Shown here: positions 8,504-17,846 of the stretch, one piece after another
How positions within the stretch are numbered: position 1 is the stretch's first letter
How the letters are laid out: the number at the start of each line of letters is the position of its first letter
Notes under the pieces: generated by a model
What the model saw: the letters and a program-made list of their open reading frames with translations, nothing else
The model's database searches: none
Told to the model about the DNA's origin: nothing
Assembly (NCBI GenBank): GCA_902775605.1
Contig: CACYNE010000021.1
Location: 1 to 64,000 of the forward strand
Reading direction: 5' to 3'
Source: an uncultured Prevotellaceae bacterium
GTDB lineage: Bacteria; Bacteroidota; Bacteroidia; Bacteroidales; Bacteroidaceae
DNA: 64,000 nucleotides
Translations under genes and position numbers: made by a program

Positions 8504-10567
8504 CTACTGTGCAGCATTGTTCATTTCAGGATAACTGATACGAGTATGATAAATCGTTTTCAGTTTCTCGATGAGTACAGTCTTGGCATATTGCACATCA
8601 CGGAAGGTGATGGGACAGTCGCGGAAGTACCCTTCATCATTCATTCCATCAACGAGCTTATTGACCATCTGGCGAATGCTCTGCTCTGTATAGTCAGGGA
8701 GAGAACGGGATGCAGCCTCAACGGCATCAGCCATCATCAGGATGGCCTGTTCCTTGGTGAACGGATTGGGCCCTGGATAAGTGAACAGTAGATCATCGAC
8801 AGGCTTGTCAGGAAACTCGTTCTTGTATTTGATATAGAAATACTTTGCCTTGCCCTGACCATGATGCGTCGCAATGAGATCACGTATCTGAACGGGAAGA
8901 TTGTATTTATCGGCCAATTTCAGGCCTTCGGTAACATGACTAATGATCATCTGCGCACTCTCTATATAGGTCAGTCCGTTGTGAGGACTGATACCACCCG
9001 ACTGGTTCTCGGTGAAATAGATGGGATTCTGCATCTTGCCGATGTCGTGGTAGAGAGCACCTGTGCGCACCAGTTGCGGATTGCCACCTATCTTACGGGC
9101 AATCTCGGCAGCCAAGTTGCCCACCTGAATGCTATGCTGGAAGGTGCCAGGAGCCACCTCGCTCATGCGTCGGAGCAGGTCTTTGTTCATATCACTCAAC
9201 TCAATCAGCGTAATATCAGAGGTAAATCCGAAGAGCTTTTCTATAAGATAGAGCATGGGATAGCTACAGAAAATGACGATGCCACAGATGGCCAAGAAGA
9301 CATATTCATCGTTGTCTATCTGAGAGAAATCATTATGGCGAATCATAAAGATGGCCAGATTGGTGAGCATGGCTGCCATCGAGGTGAGGATGGCTGTCCA
9401 GAACAATTGCGAACGGCTGGACAACTCGCGCAATGAAAACACTGCCACCAGTCCTGCAATCATCTCGACGGAGATAAACTCCAATGGTTTCTGAAGGATA
9501 GAAGCCGTGATGAGGACTACCGTTAGGTGCGTCATAATGGCTGTTCGCGAGTCCATAAACACCCTGACGAATATCGGTACGATGGCGAAAGGCAGGATAT
9601 AGACATGCAGCAGGCTATGCTCCACCAAGAGTGACGCCATCAGTGTGGCAATAATGATGAGCATGAAAAGCATGCCCACATAACGCATCTGTTCGAAGAA
9701 ATCCTTTCGATAGATAGACAGATAGATAATGAAAAGCGTGATGATGATGAGCACAAAGAGAGTTTCACCAGAGACCATCAAGTTAAAGGCTGAATCAGAC
9801 TCATTACGTCGGTCCCATTCTTTCTGATAGGAAGCAATGATCTGATAAGTTTTTTCCGTCACCACCTCTCCCTGACTGATAATCTTCTGACCGCTCTGCA
9901 CCACATCGACAGCCAAAGGAACACTATTCAGCAAATCCAAACGCGCCGACTCGCTACGGTCCTCATCATAGGTTAGATTGGGTTCCAGGAAGTTGTTGAG
10001 ATCAATCTCCTTCAGCACCTCACGATAGACAGTCATCTCCGGAGACCGCACGATACGCTCGTAAGCCTGACGCGGCGTCATAACCTTTAAGGCAGAAACC
10101 ATGGTTACATCCTTGCCATTGATGCGACGCAGCATCTGAGCAGAATCTCCCTGCTGGTCCAACGGTTCCATCGTATCAACGATTCCCAACGCATAGACCA
10201 AGTGAAGGGTGTTTAGCATGACATGCTGGAAATGATAGCCAAAGCCATGAAAGTTTTTACGAAGATGCTCCGACAACAGTTTTTCCTGCCGTTCTGACAC
10301 ATTATGATGATAGACGTAATAAGGAGCGAAATCACGCAAGACCTCTTTCTGTTCTGCCTGCACTAAGGAGTCGGTCTTATAAACAGGGAAATCAAACTGG
10401 GCATTCAAGTCGTTATAGAGCCAAACCTTGTTGACTTCCATCTTGAAATTGACTTTATTATCACGTGGCATGAACCAGACAATAATGCCAACGGTACCCA
10501 AAACCAATGCCACACGGAGTGCTATATAGCGCCAGGTTATATCATTATTGAAATTGATTTTTTCCAT
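8504..10567 (-). CDS. 7TM-HD (PgpH-like) phosphodiesterase
   Basis: A 687-residue membrane protein with the three-part 7TMR-HD layout: a membrane helix near residues 12-32, an extracytoplasmic helical domain (about 35-260), seven transmembrane segments (about 265-450) and a cytoplasmic HD domain. The HD signature YHDIGKMQNP is near residue 505 and a second metal-ligand segment THHGQG follows. In Listeria the orthologue PgpH hydrolyses cyclic di-AMP, so a c-di-AMP phosphodiesterase is the best guess; the substrate in Bacteroidetes is an inference. It is transcribed divergently from gltX, and a terminator-like hairpin follows the gene. Confidence 0.9.
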   Translation of the reverse strand: MEKINFNNDITWRYIALRVALVLGTVGIIVWFMPRDNKVNFKMEVNKVWLYNDLNAQFDFPVYKTDSLVQAEQKEVLRDFAPYYVYHHNVSERQEKLLSEHLRKNFHGFGYHFQHVMLNTLHLVYALGIVDTMEPLDQQGDSAQMLRRINGKDVTMVSALKVMTPRQAYERIVRSPEMTVYREVLKEIDLNNFLEPNLTYDEDRSESARLDLLNSVPLAVDVVQSGQKIISQGEVVTEKTYQIIASYQKEWDRRNESDSAFNLMVSGETLFVLIIITLFIIYLSIYRKDFFEQMRYVGMLFMLIIIATLMASLLVEHSLLHVYILPFAIVPIFVRVFMDSRTAIMTHLTVVLITASILQKPLEFISVEMIAGLVAVFSLRELSSRSQLFWTAILTSMAAMLTNLAIFMIRHNDFSQIDNDEYVFLAICGIVIFCSYPMLYLIEKLFGFTSDITLIELSDMNKDLLRRMSEVAPGTFQHSIQVGNLAAEIARKIGGNPQLVRTGALYHDIGKMQNPIYFTENQSGGISPHNGLTYIESAQMIISHVTEGLKLADKYNLPVQIRDLIATHHGQGKAKYFYIKYKNEFPDKPVDDLLFTYPGPNPFTKEQAILMMADAVEAASRSLPDYTEQSIRQMVNKLVDGMNDEGYFRDCPITFRDVQYAKTVLIEKLKTIYHTRISYPEMNNAAQ

Positions 10568-10587
10568 CGTTTATATATAATTTGGTG

Positions 10588-10647
10588 CAAAGATACGAAA
10601 TAATCGACAATTGCCCACCGATTATTGAGAAATATTTCGTACCTTTG
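10588..10647. promoter_or_regulatory. Divergent promoter region of the 7TM-HD gene and gltX, with dyad
   Basis: TATCTTTG on the minus strand (10595-10588) and TACCTTTG on the plus strand (10640-10647) are placed back to back. Between them an 8-bp inverted repeat AATAATCG/CGATTATT (10599-10606 and 10619-10626) lies where it could affect both promoters. The -33 elements are poor on both sides. Confidence 0.5.
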
Positions 10648-10672
10648 CACGCAAAATATCGAAAAACGAATC

Positions 10673-12190
10673 ATGACAGAAAGAAAAGTGAGGGTGCGCT
10701 TTGCACCCAGCCCCACAGGGCCCCTTCATATCGGCGGTGTGCGCACCGCTTTGTATAACTATCTCTTTGCCCGTCAGCACGGCGGCGAACTGGTGTTCCG
10801 TATCGAGGATACCGACACCAACCGTTTCGTGCCTCAGGCAGAAGCCTATATCATTGAGGCATTCAACTGGCTTGGTATCAAGTTCGACGAAGGCGTGAGC
10901 TTCGGCGGTAACTATGGCCCCTATCGCCAGAGCGAGCGTCGCGACATCTACAAGAAATATGTTCAACAGTTGCTGGACAACGGCAAGGCATACATCGCCT
11001 TTGACACACCTGAGGAGTTGGATGCCAAGCGCAAGGAAATCGAGAACTTCCAGTACGACAACAAGACCCGTCAGATGATGCGCAATTCACTGACAATGAG
11101 TAAGGAAGAGGTTGACCGCCTGATTGCAGAAGGTCAGCAGTATGTGGTGCGTATCAAGATTGACGCCGGCGAGGAAGTGCTGGTAGATGATATGATCCGC
11201 GGCGAGGTGCGCGTCAAGAGCGACATTCTCGACGACAAGGTGCTGTATAAGAGTGCCGACCAGCTGCCTACCTATCACCTGGCCAACATCGTTGACGACC
11301 ACCTGATGGAGATTACCCACGTGATTCGCGGTGAGGAGTGGTTGCCCAGTGCACCTTTGCACGTGCTACTCTACAAGGCATTTGGATGGGAGGACACCAT
11401 GCCTCGCTTTGCCCACCTGCCCCTGTTGCTGAAGCCCGATGGCAAAGGAAAACTGTCAAAGCGTGATGGCGACCGCTTGGGCTTCCCCGTATTCCCCCTC
11501 GACTGGAAAGACGAGCAGGGCAACGTGACCTCAACCGGTTATCGCGAGCAGGGTTACTTCCCCGAGGCAGTCATCAACTTCTTGGCACTGCTGGGATGGA
11601 ATCCCGGCACAGAGCAGGAGATGTTCCTACTTGACGAACTGGTGCCCCTCTTTGACATCTCCAAGTGTTCAAAGGCCGGTGCAAAGTTTGCCTACGAAAA
11701 GGGTATCTGGTTCAACCACGAGTATATCCTGAAGAAGAGCGCTGAGGAGATTGCCCGTCTGTGGGAGCCTGAGTGCCGCGAACACGGCGTGAAGGACTCG
11801 TTCGAGCGCATTGTCAAGGTATGCGAGATGATGAAGGACCGCGTGTCGTTCGTCAAGGAACTGTGGCCCCTCTGCTCATTCTTCTTTGAAGCACCTACCG
11901 CTTACGATGAGAAGACGGCAAAGAAGCGCTGGAAGGAAGACTCAGCACAGACACTTACCGCCCTGTGCGAGGTACTCGAGGGCATTGACGATTTCTCATT
12001 GGAGAACCAAGAGAAGATTGTACATGAATGGATTGAGAAGAACGAGTTGAAGCTGGGCAATGTGATGAACGCATGGCGTCTATGCCTGGTTGGCGAAGGC
12101 AAGGGCCCTGGCATGTTCGACATCTCAGCATTCTTAGGTAAGGAAGAAACAATTCGTAGAACGAAAAAAGCCATTGAAGTATTGGGCTAA
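10673..12190 (+). CDS. gltX: Glutamate--tRNA ligase
   Basis: A 505-residue class I aminoacyl-tRNA synthetase that charges tRNA-Glu with glutamate in the cytoplasm. The HIGH-type motif is HIGG at residues 19-22, preceded by [10 protein letters not shown]; the KMSKS-type motif is KLSKR near residue 262. The length agrees with bacterial GluRS including the C-terminal anticodon-binding domain. The upstream extension to 10625 crosses the promoter, so ATG at 10673 is used. Its stop TAA shares one base with the ATG of waaA (TAATG), so the two are translationally coupled. Confidence 0.97.
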   Translation: MTERKVRVRFAPSPTGPLHIGGVRTALYNYLFARQHGGELVFRIEDTDTNRFVPQAEAYIIEAFNWLGIKFDEGVSFGGNYGPYRQSERRDIYKKYVQQLLDNGKAYIAFDTPEELDAKRKEIENFQYDNKTRQMMRNSLTMSKEEVDRLIAEGQQYVVRIKIDAGEEVLVDDMIRGEVRVKSDILDDKVLYKSADQLPTYHLANIVDDHLMEITHVIRGEEWLPSAPLHVLLYKAFGWEDTMPRFAHLPLLLKPDGKGKLSKRDGDRLGFPVFPLDWKDEQGNVTSTGYREQGYFPEAVINFLALLGWNPGTEQEMFLLDELVPLFDISKCSKAGAKFAYEKGIWFNHEYILKKSAEEIARLWEPECREHGVKDSFERIVKVCEMMKDRVSFVKELWPLCSFFFEAPTAYDEKTAKKRWKEDSAQTLTALCEVLEGIDDFSLENQEKIVHEWIEKNELKLGNVMNAWRLCLVGEGKGPGMFDISAFLGKEETIRRTKKAIEVLG

Positions 12191-13404
12191 TGTATAATAT
12201 CTTCATATATCTATACCTTTTAGGAGTTGTTATTTACAGCTTCTTCAATGAAAAGGTACGAAAAATGTGGCGCGGAGAACGTGATGCTTTCCGTGTGCTA
12301 CGCGAGAAGGTGGACCCCAACGCCCGCTACGTTTGGTTCCATGCTGCTTCGCTTGGGGAGTTTGAGCAGGGACGTCCCCTGATGGAGCAGTTGAAGCGCG
12401 AGCATCCAGACATCAAGATTCTGCTCACGTTCTTCTCGCCCTCAGGCTATGAGGTGCGCAAGAACTACAAGGGAGCCGACATCATTTGCTATCTGCCTAT
12501 CGACACTATCGGCAATGCACGCCGATTCCTGCGCATCATCCGCCCAGAGATGGCTTTCTTCATCAAGTATGAGTTTTGGTATAACTATCTGCACATCCTG
12601 AAGCACCGTGGCGTGCCCGTCTATAGCGTGAGCAGTATCTTCCGCGAGGGACAGGTGTTCTTCCGCTGGTATGGTCGCCAATATGGCAGGGTACTCAAAT
12701 GCTTCACACACTTCTATGTGCAGAACGAGATCAGTAAGCAGTTGCTGGCGAAGATTGGCCTGACCAATGTCACCGTGACGGGCGATACCCGTTTCGACCG
12801 CGTGCTGCAGATCAAGGAACAGGCCAAGCAACTGTCGCTTGTTGAGCAATTCACCAAAGGACATAAGGTATTCATCGCAGGCAGCAGTTGGCAGCCTGAT
12901 GAAGAGATTTTCATCAAGTACTTCAACGAGCACCGCGACTGGCGTCTGGTCATTGCCCCCCACGTCATTGGCGAAGACCATCTGCAACAGATAGAGAAGT
13001 TGCTGGAGGGTCGCAAGGTGGCACTTTATACCCAAGAGAACGTCTCCGAAGATACAGAGGTTCTGATTATCAACTGCTTCGGACTGTTGAGCAGCATCTA
13101 TCGCTATGCCGACGTGACTTATGTAGGCGGCGGATTCGGTGTTGGCATCCACAACACCCTGGAGGCAGCTGTATGGGATGTGCCCGTCATCTTCGGTCCA
13201 AACAACGAGAGGTTCCAGGAGGCTCAGGGACTGAAAGCTTGCAAGGGCGGTTTTGAGATTTCCACTTATGAGGACTTCGCACAACTGATGAACCATTTTG
13301 ACAGTGATGCCAAAGCATTACAGGAGGCCGGTCAACAGGCTGGCGCCTATGTGAAGCAGTTGGCTGGTGCCACAAATAGTGTATTGGCCGACATCAAACT
13401 TTAA
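12190..13404 (+). CDS. waaA: 3-deoxy-D-manno-octulosonic acid (Kdo) transferase
   Basis: A 404-residue glycosyltransferase of the WaaA/KdtA family, which adds Kdo to lipid IV-A on the inner leaflet of the cytoplasmic membrane during lipopolysaccharide synthesis. An N-terminal membrane anchor (residues ~3-18) is followed by the conserved WFHAASLGEFEQGRPL segment with the catalytic glutamate, and by the C-terminal GT-B motifs GDTRFDRV, AGSSWQPDE and YVGGGFGVGIHNTLEAA. The length is typical. The start is fixed by the one-base overlap with the gltX stop. Confidence 0.95.
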   Translation: MYNIFIYLYLLGVVIYSFFNEKVRKMWRGERDAFRVLREKVDPNARYVWFHAASLGEFEQGRPLMEQLKREHPDIKILLTFFSPSGYEVRKNYKGADIICYLPIDTIGNARRFLRIIRPEMAFFIKYEFWYNYLHILKHRGVPVYSVSSIFREGQVFFRWYGRQYGRVLKCFTHFYVQNEISKQLLAKIGLTNVTVTGDTRFDRVLQIKEQAKQLSLVEQFTKGHKVFIAGSSWQPDEEIFIKYFNEHRDWRLVIAPHVIGEDHLQQIEKLLEGRKVALYTQENVSEDTEVLIINCFGLLSSIYRYADVTYVGGGFGVGIHNTLEAAVWDVPVIFGPNNERFQEAQGLKACKGGFEISTYEDFAQLMNHFDSDAKALQEAGQQAGAYVKQLAGATNSVLADIKL

Positions 13405-13434
13405 GATTATACAAACACGAGATTAGATAAGACA

Positions 13435-13827
13435 ATGAAAAAGATTGCTTTGTTTTGCGCTGCCTTTGCAGCCTTGGTACTGCTGACCAGTGCCGACAAG
13501 AAGGACAACACCATGGTGAAGGAGAACGGTGCTTACGTTGTCAACACCACCGAACTCGGAAAGAACGTGAAAGGCTATATCGACGCCACTCCCCTGAAGG
13601 TTTATATCCGTAAGAACAAGATTGAGAAGATTGAGTTCCTGCCCAATCAGGAGACTCCCAAATACTGGAATGCCGCCAAGAAGCATCTGCAAAACAAATG
13701 GGACGGCATGAAGGTGTCAGACGCTAAGACCGCAGAGGTTGACGGACGCACAGGCGCCACCTTCTCAAGCGATGCTGTTAAGAAGAATGTGAAACTGGCT
13801 CTCGAATATTACGAGAAGAACAAATAA
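13435..13827 (+). CDS. Exported FMN-binding domain protein
   Basis: A 130-residue protein with a signal peptide (residues ~1-20) and an FMN-binding fold like that of RnfG/NqrC peripheral domains. The segment DGRTGATFSSDAV near residues 101-113 matches the S/T-G-A-T-x-S/T site in which a threonine carries covalently bound FMN in related proteins. It lies 18 bases before the ResB-like gene and 30 after waaA, in the same direction, so a role in periplasmic electron transfer linked to cytochrome c maturation or respiration is a reasonable inference. No membrane anchor or lipobox is seen. Confidence 0.8.
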   Translation: MKKIALFCAAFAALVLLTSADKKDNTMVKENGAYVVNTTELGKNVKGYIDATPLKVYIRKNKIEKIEFLPNQETPKYWNAAKKHLQNKWDGMKVSDAKTAEVDGRTGATFSSDAVKKNVKLALEYYEKNK

Positions 13828-13845
13828 GAACTAATCATCTTCAAT

Positions 13846-14730
13846 ATGAGGAATACCCCCTGGAAGATGAAAGAAGGCTTCCTTATTGGAGGCGGACTGA
13901 TTATTGCGGGACTAGCCCTTGAATTAACTATTGGTGCCGTTAACTGGAGCGCATTTTCGTGGCCAGTTAATGGCATCGTCCTTTCAGGACTTCTCGTCAT
14001 GTTGGCGGTAATGACCCTATTATATAATAAGGTGTATGCCATCCGCTACCTCTGCACATATCAGGCCGCTATTCCCACCATGGTCTATGCCGTGGTGCTG
14101 ACCATCATCATGGGACTGACCCGTCAGACCGACGACGGCACGTGGTTGAACAATATGCTGACGTTCTGGCCCTTTGTACTCATCTACGTTTTTATCGCCA
14201 TCATCCTCGGACTCATCACCCTGCGCAGACTCGGCAGACTGAGATATCATTTCGGTTTACGCGATGCCTCTTTCCTATTGAATCACCTGGGTCTGTTTAT
14301 GGCTATGGTATGCGCCACGCTGGGCAATGCCGACATACAGCGCCTGAAGCTGACGGCAATCATCGATGAACCGGAATGGCGAGCCATTGATCAGGAACAG
14401 CGCATCGTGGAACTGCCCTTCATGATTCAGCTGGACAAGTTTATCATGGAGACCTACGACGATGGTTCTCCCCGTCGTTTCGCTTCCGAGATTCACCTGA
14501 TAACGAAGTCGAAGGACAGTATTCAGGCCACCATCGATGTGAACAAGCCTGCCGAGATTGACGGTTGGAAAATCTATCAGTACAGCTATGACACCACCAT
14601 GGGACCGATGAGTCAAATCAGTATCTTTGAACTGGTACGCGACCCCTGGCTCCCCTGGGTCTATGCCGGCATCTTCATGATGCTGGGAGGAGCTGCAAGT
14701 ATGTTTATATTAGCACAACGCAAGAAATGA
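13846..14730 (+). CDS. ResB/CcsB-like cytochrome c biogenesis protein
   Basis: A 294-residue membrane protein: about four N-terminal helices (residues ~12-35, 42-60, 70-90, 108-126), a helix near 145-160, an extracytoplasmic beta-rich domain (about 165-265) with IDGWKIYQYSYDTTMG, the typical ResB region, and a last helix (~270-288). ResB acts with CcsA in system II cytochrome c maturation, keeping haem and the apocytochrome thiols in condition for attachment. The protein is shorter than classical ResB, as is usual in Bacteroidetes. Its stop overlaps the ccsA-like start by four bases. Confidence 0.82.
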   Translation: MRNTPWKMKEGFLIGGGLIIAGLALELTIGAVNWSAFSWPVNGIVLSGLLVMLAVMTLLYNKVYAIRYLCTYQAAIPTMVYAVVLTIIMGLTRQTDDGTWLNNMLTFWPFVLIYVFIAIILGLITLRRLGRLRYHFGLRDASFLLNHLGLFMAMVCATLGNADIQRLKLTAIIDEPEWRAIDQEQRIVELPFMIQLDKFIMETYDDGSPRRFASEIHLITKSKDSIQATIDVNKPAEIDGWKIYQYSYDTTMGPMSQISIFELVRDPWLPWVYAGIFMMLGGAASMFILAQRKK

Positions 14731-15518
14731 GCTGGGAACACTTCGTATATTTCGCCGTTGCCTCCGTACTCCTCTGGATATGGGGCGCATGGGCTGCATG
14801 GAAAGACAACAAGAAGCAGACTTACTATACCACTATCGCCGGTCTGCTGATCTTCTTTAGTTTCATCGTGATGATGTGGATCTCGCTGGAGCGCCCACCA
14901 CTGCGCACCATGGGAGAGACCCGACTGTGGTATTCATTCTTCCTGCCCTTGGCCGGACTTATCATCTACAGCCGATGGCAATACAAATGGATATTGTCGT
15001 TCTCGACCCTCATGGCAGTCGTGTTTATCTGCATCAACATCTTCAAACCTGAGATTCATTCCAAGACGCTGATGCCAGCCTTGCAGAGTCCTTGGTTTGC
15101 GCCCCACGTCATCGTCTATATGTTTGCCTACGCCCTGCTGGGCGCAGCCACGCTGATGGCCCTATACCATCTGTTCAGCCGACGCACGGCGCAAGACAAC
15201 CTGCACGATCAGCTGATATCATTAGACAACCTGGTCTATGTAGGACTGGCATTCATGACCTTCGGCATGCTGTTTGGTGCCCTTTGGGCCAAAGAGGCGT
15301 GGGGACACTACTGGTCGTGGGACCCCAAAGAGACATGGGCAGCCATCACCTGGTTCTCGTATCTCATCTATATCCACTACCGACTCACACCGCGCCACAA
15401 CCCGAAGCTGGCTCTTTGGATGATCATCATCTCGTTCATCCTGCTACAGATGTGCTGGTGGGGCATCAACTACCTACCCGCCGCCATGGGAAGTAGCGTA
15501 CACACCTATAATCAATAA
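14727..15518 (+). CDS. ccsA: CcsA/CcmC-like haem handling protein of cytochrome c assembly
   Basis: A 263-residue protein with about eight transmembrane helices. The tryptophan-rich haem motif is plain near residues 190-205 (WGHYWSWDPKETWA), as in the CcsA/CcmC/CcmF superfamily; flanking histidines that could ligate haem are H126, H193 and H215 by approximate count. It presents haem for covalent attachment to apocytochrome c. It is coupled to the ResB-like gene by an ATGA overlap, making the two halves of a system II synthetase. The cytochrome substrate (often NrfHA in relatives) is not in this window. Confidence 0.9.
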   Translation: MSWEHFVYFAVASVLLWIWGAWAAWKDNKKQTYYTTIAGLLIFFSFIVMMWISLERPPLRTMGETRLWYSFFLPLAGLIIYSRWQYKWILSFSTLMAVVFICINIFKPEIHSKTLMPALQSPWFAPHVIVYMFAYALLGAATLMALYHLFSRRTAQDNLHDQLISLDNLVYVGLAFMTFGMLFGALWAKEAWGHYWSWDPKETWAAITWFSYLIYIHYRLTPRHNPKLALWMIIISFILLQMCWWGINYLPAAMGSSVHTYNQ

Positions 15519-15521
15519 TAA

Positions 15522-15557
15522 ATGAAATCGCCGCGATGACTGTCGCGGCGATTTCAT
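15522..15557. terminator. Bidirectional terminator between ccsA and iorB
   Basis: A perfect 15-bp stem (15522-15536 with 15543-15557, core ATCGCCGCGA) with a six-base loop, followed by TTTTATTATTT on the plus strand and by a short A/T run on the minus strand. It separates two convergent genes and can serve both. Confidence 0.9.
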
Positions 15558-15561
15558 TTTA

Positions 15562-16134
15562 TTATTTCTGAGCACTTCGTCCCAAGGCCAAAGCCTTGAT
15601 ATTGGCCTCAACGATGGCCTCACCCTTACGCCCGAAGACGCGACGGATGGCATCTTCCAACTTCTCGTATTCAATGCCGAGTGCCTTCTGGGCAGCACCC
15701 AACAGGATGACATTAGCCGAGCGGGGCACACCGTTATCCTTCGCCATCTGCTCGATATCGAGGGTGATGACGTGAGGCAACTTGGCAAGATCGGCGTTGA
15801 TAACATCCATATCAGGATAGTTGGGGATGTTCTTGAAGGGTGCGCTGCTGGTGATGATCCAGCCCTCTTTCGACAGGAAAGGCAGATAGCGCAGCGCCTC
15901 CATGGGTTCCATCGAGATAATCACATCAGCACCACCCTTGGCAATCAGGTCGCTGGCAATGGGATTGCTCGAGATGCGCAGGTTTGACTGCACATCGCCA
16001 CCACGCTGACTCATGCCGTGTACCTCGGCCTGCTTGATATATAGGTTCTCGTTCATGGCAGCTTCGCCAATGATGGTGGCGATACTGAGGATGCCTTGTC
16101 CTCCTACGCCACAAAGAATTATATCGGTTTTCAT
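15562..16134 (-). CDS. iorB: Indolepyruvate:ferredoxin oxidoreductase, beta subunit
   Basis: A 190-residue gamma-domain type subunit of 2-oxoacid oxidoreductases. The N-terminus GVGGQGIL (residues 9-16) and VHGMSQRGG (about 38-46) are hallmarks. With IorA it converts arylpyruvates to aryl-acetyl-CoA with reduction of ferredoxin, and the reaction can run in reverse for amino-acid synthesis. It is downstream of iorA on the minus strand with a 59-base gap. The ATG at 16134 begins the conserved N-terminus. Confidence 0.93.
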   Translation of the reverse strand: MKTDIILCGVGGQGILSIATIIGEAAMNENLYIKQAEVHGMSQRGGDVQSNLRISSNPIASDLIAKGGADVIISMEPMEALRYLPFLSKEGWIITSSAPFKNIPNYPDMDVINADLAKLPHVITLDIEQMAKDNGVPRSANVILLGAAQKALGIEYEKLEDAIRRVFGRKGEAIVEANIKALALGRSAQK

Positions 16135-16193
16135 TGTTATCGTTGTTTCTTAATTACGGTATTACGTTTCGACGCTGTCAGGCAGATTCTACA

Positions 16194-17825
16194 TTACGAA
16201 TTGGCCTGTGCCTTCTTTTGCTTGAGATGACGCTGCAGAGTCTGCATGCACTCACGGCGTGGGATGATGACGCTGGTGCCATGATAGTTGAGCTCATCGC
16301 GGATAATCTGCGTAATCTCAGGCATGTTCTTCGGCAGGGGCACAACCACCTTCAGGTGCTCATCGCTGAGTCCCAAGCCACGGCAGATGGCCTCGAACTT
16401 ATTCGTACCTGCCGAGTCCTGACCGCCCGTCATACCTGTTGTCAGGTTATCACTGATGATAACGGTGATATCAGCATTCTCGTTGATGGCATCCAACAGG
16501 CCCGTCATGCCGCTGTGCGTGAATGTTGAGTCGCCAATAACAGCCACAGCAGGCCACTGTCCTGCGTCGGAAGCGCCCTTGGCCATGGTGATAGAAGCAC
16601 CCATATCCACACAAGAGTGGATAGCGCGGAAGGGAGGCAGGAAGCCCAGCGTATAGCAACCGATATCGCCAAAGACGCGAGGATTGTCAAACTCCTTCAG
16701 CACCTCATTGAGAGCTGTATAGACATCGCGATGGCCACAGCCCTGACAGAGTGCGGGAGGACGTGGTGCCACATCGGCACAAGGATCAAAGCACTGTCCC
16801 AGTTCCATGCCCAAGGCCTTCTTCACAATATCGGGATTCAACTCGCCCGTGCGAGGCAGCGTGCCATCGAGCTTACCTAAGATCTGAGGCTTGACATCTG
16901 AGGCTTGAGGTATTATCTCGCTGACGCCACGCACCATATCCTCAATGAAGGGCTGGCCTTCCTCAACAATCAGCACCTGCTGGCACTCGCTCATCAGGCG
17001 GCGTACCAACTTCTTGGGCAGCGGATACTGAGAGATCTTCAGAACAGGATAAGGACTGCCGCCAGGGAAGCACTCGCTGACATAGTTGAAGCCGATGCCG
17101 CTGGCAATGATGCCCAGCGACTTGTCGTGACCTTCTATATATATATTATAAGGTGAACTGGCGGCATCCTCCTCCAGAGAGGCCTGCTGAGCCGTCACCA
17201 CATCATTGCGCTTGCGAGCGTTGGCAGGCAGCAGCACCCAGTTGGCAGCCACAGCATTATAGTTCAATTCGTTCTGCTGACGTGGCTCATCGGCCACCTC
17301 AACGACGGCACGACTGTGAGCCATGCGGGTGGTGACACGCATCAGTACAGGCAGGCACTGCTTCTCAGAATAGTCGAAAGCAGCAGCCATCATGTCGTAA
17401 GCCTCCTGCTGATTAGAGGGCTCGAAGGTGGGCACCATGGCAAACTTGCCGTAGAAGCGCGAGTCCTGCTCATCCTGCGATGAGTGCATCGAGGGATCGT
17501 CGGCCACCAGCACCACGACACCGCCGTTGACACCCGTCATGCCACTATTGACAAACGGGTCGGCGCAGACATTCATGCCCACATGCTTCATGCAGACCAA
17601 GGCGCGCTTACCCATGAACGACATGCCAAGGGCGGCCTCCATTGCCGTCTTTTCATTTGTTGACCAGCGGCTGTGCACACCGCGTTCCTTTGCCAAGGCA
17701 TTGCCCTGGATAAACTCCGTGATTTCTGTCGATGGCGTACCTGGATAGGCATACACACCAGAGAGTCCGGCATGCAGCGCTCCCAGTGCGATAGCCTCGT
17801 CGCCAAGAAGAAGTTGTTTTTTCAT
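16194..17825 (-). CDS. iorA: Indolepyruvate:ferredoxin oxidoreductase, alpha subunit
   Basis: A 543-residue subunit that carries the pyrimidine-binding and thiamine diphosphate-binding domains. The N-terminus LLLGDEAIALGALHAG and YPGTPSTEI match IorA; the ThDP and proximal Fe-S region has CQGCGHRD and GDIGCYTLG. The archaeal enzyme ends in a ferredoxin-like domain with two [4Fe-4S] clusters; here the chain stops after IPRREC and a lysine-rich tail, so that domain is absent while the proximal cluster cysteines appear kept. It follows a nitrilase-family gene by 21 bases. Substrates are likely indolepyruvate and phenylpyruvate. Confidence 0.92.
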   Translation of the reverse strand: MKKQLLLGDEAIALGALHAGLSGVYAYPGTPSTEITEFIQGNALAKERGVHSRWSTNEKTAMEAALGMSFMGKRALVCMKHVGMNVCADPFVNSGMTGVNGGVVVLVADDPSMHSSQDEQDSRFYGKFAMVPTFEPSNQQEAYDMMAAAFDYSEKQCLPVLMRVTTRMAHSRAVVEVADEPRQQNELNYNAVAANWVLLPANARKRNDVVTAQQASLEEDAASSPYNIYIEGHDKSLGIIASGIGFNYVSECFPGGSPYPVLKISQYPLPKKLVRRLMSECQQVLIVEEGQPFIEDMVRGVSEIIPQASDVKPQILGKLDGTLPRTGELNPDIVKKALGMELGQCFDPCADVAPRPPALCQGCGHRDVYTALNEVLKEFDNPRVFGDIGCYTLGFLPPFRAIHSCVDMGASITMAKGASDAGQWPAVAVIGDSTFTHSGMTGLLDAINENADITVIISDNLTTGMTGGQDSAGTNKFEAICRGLGLSDEHLKVVVPLPKNMPEITQIIRDELNYHGTSVIIPRRECMQTLQRHLKQKKAQANS

Positions 17826-17846
17826 CTTTCCTTATAGTTTTATTGT

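Noticed and set aside
12442..13296. A 284-codon open frame on the minus strand
   Set aside because: It mirrors waaA, which has full family motifs on the plus strand; the reverse frame lacks any.
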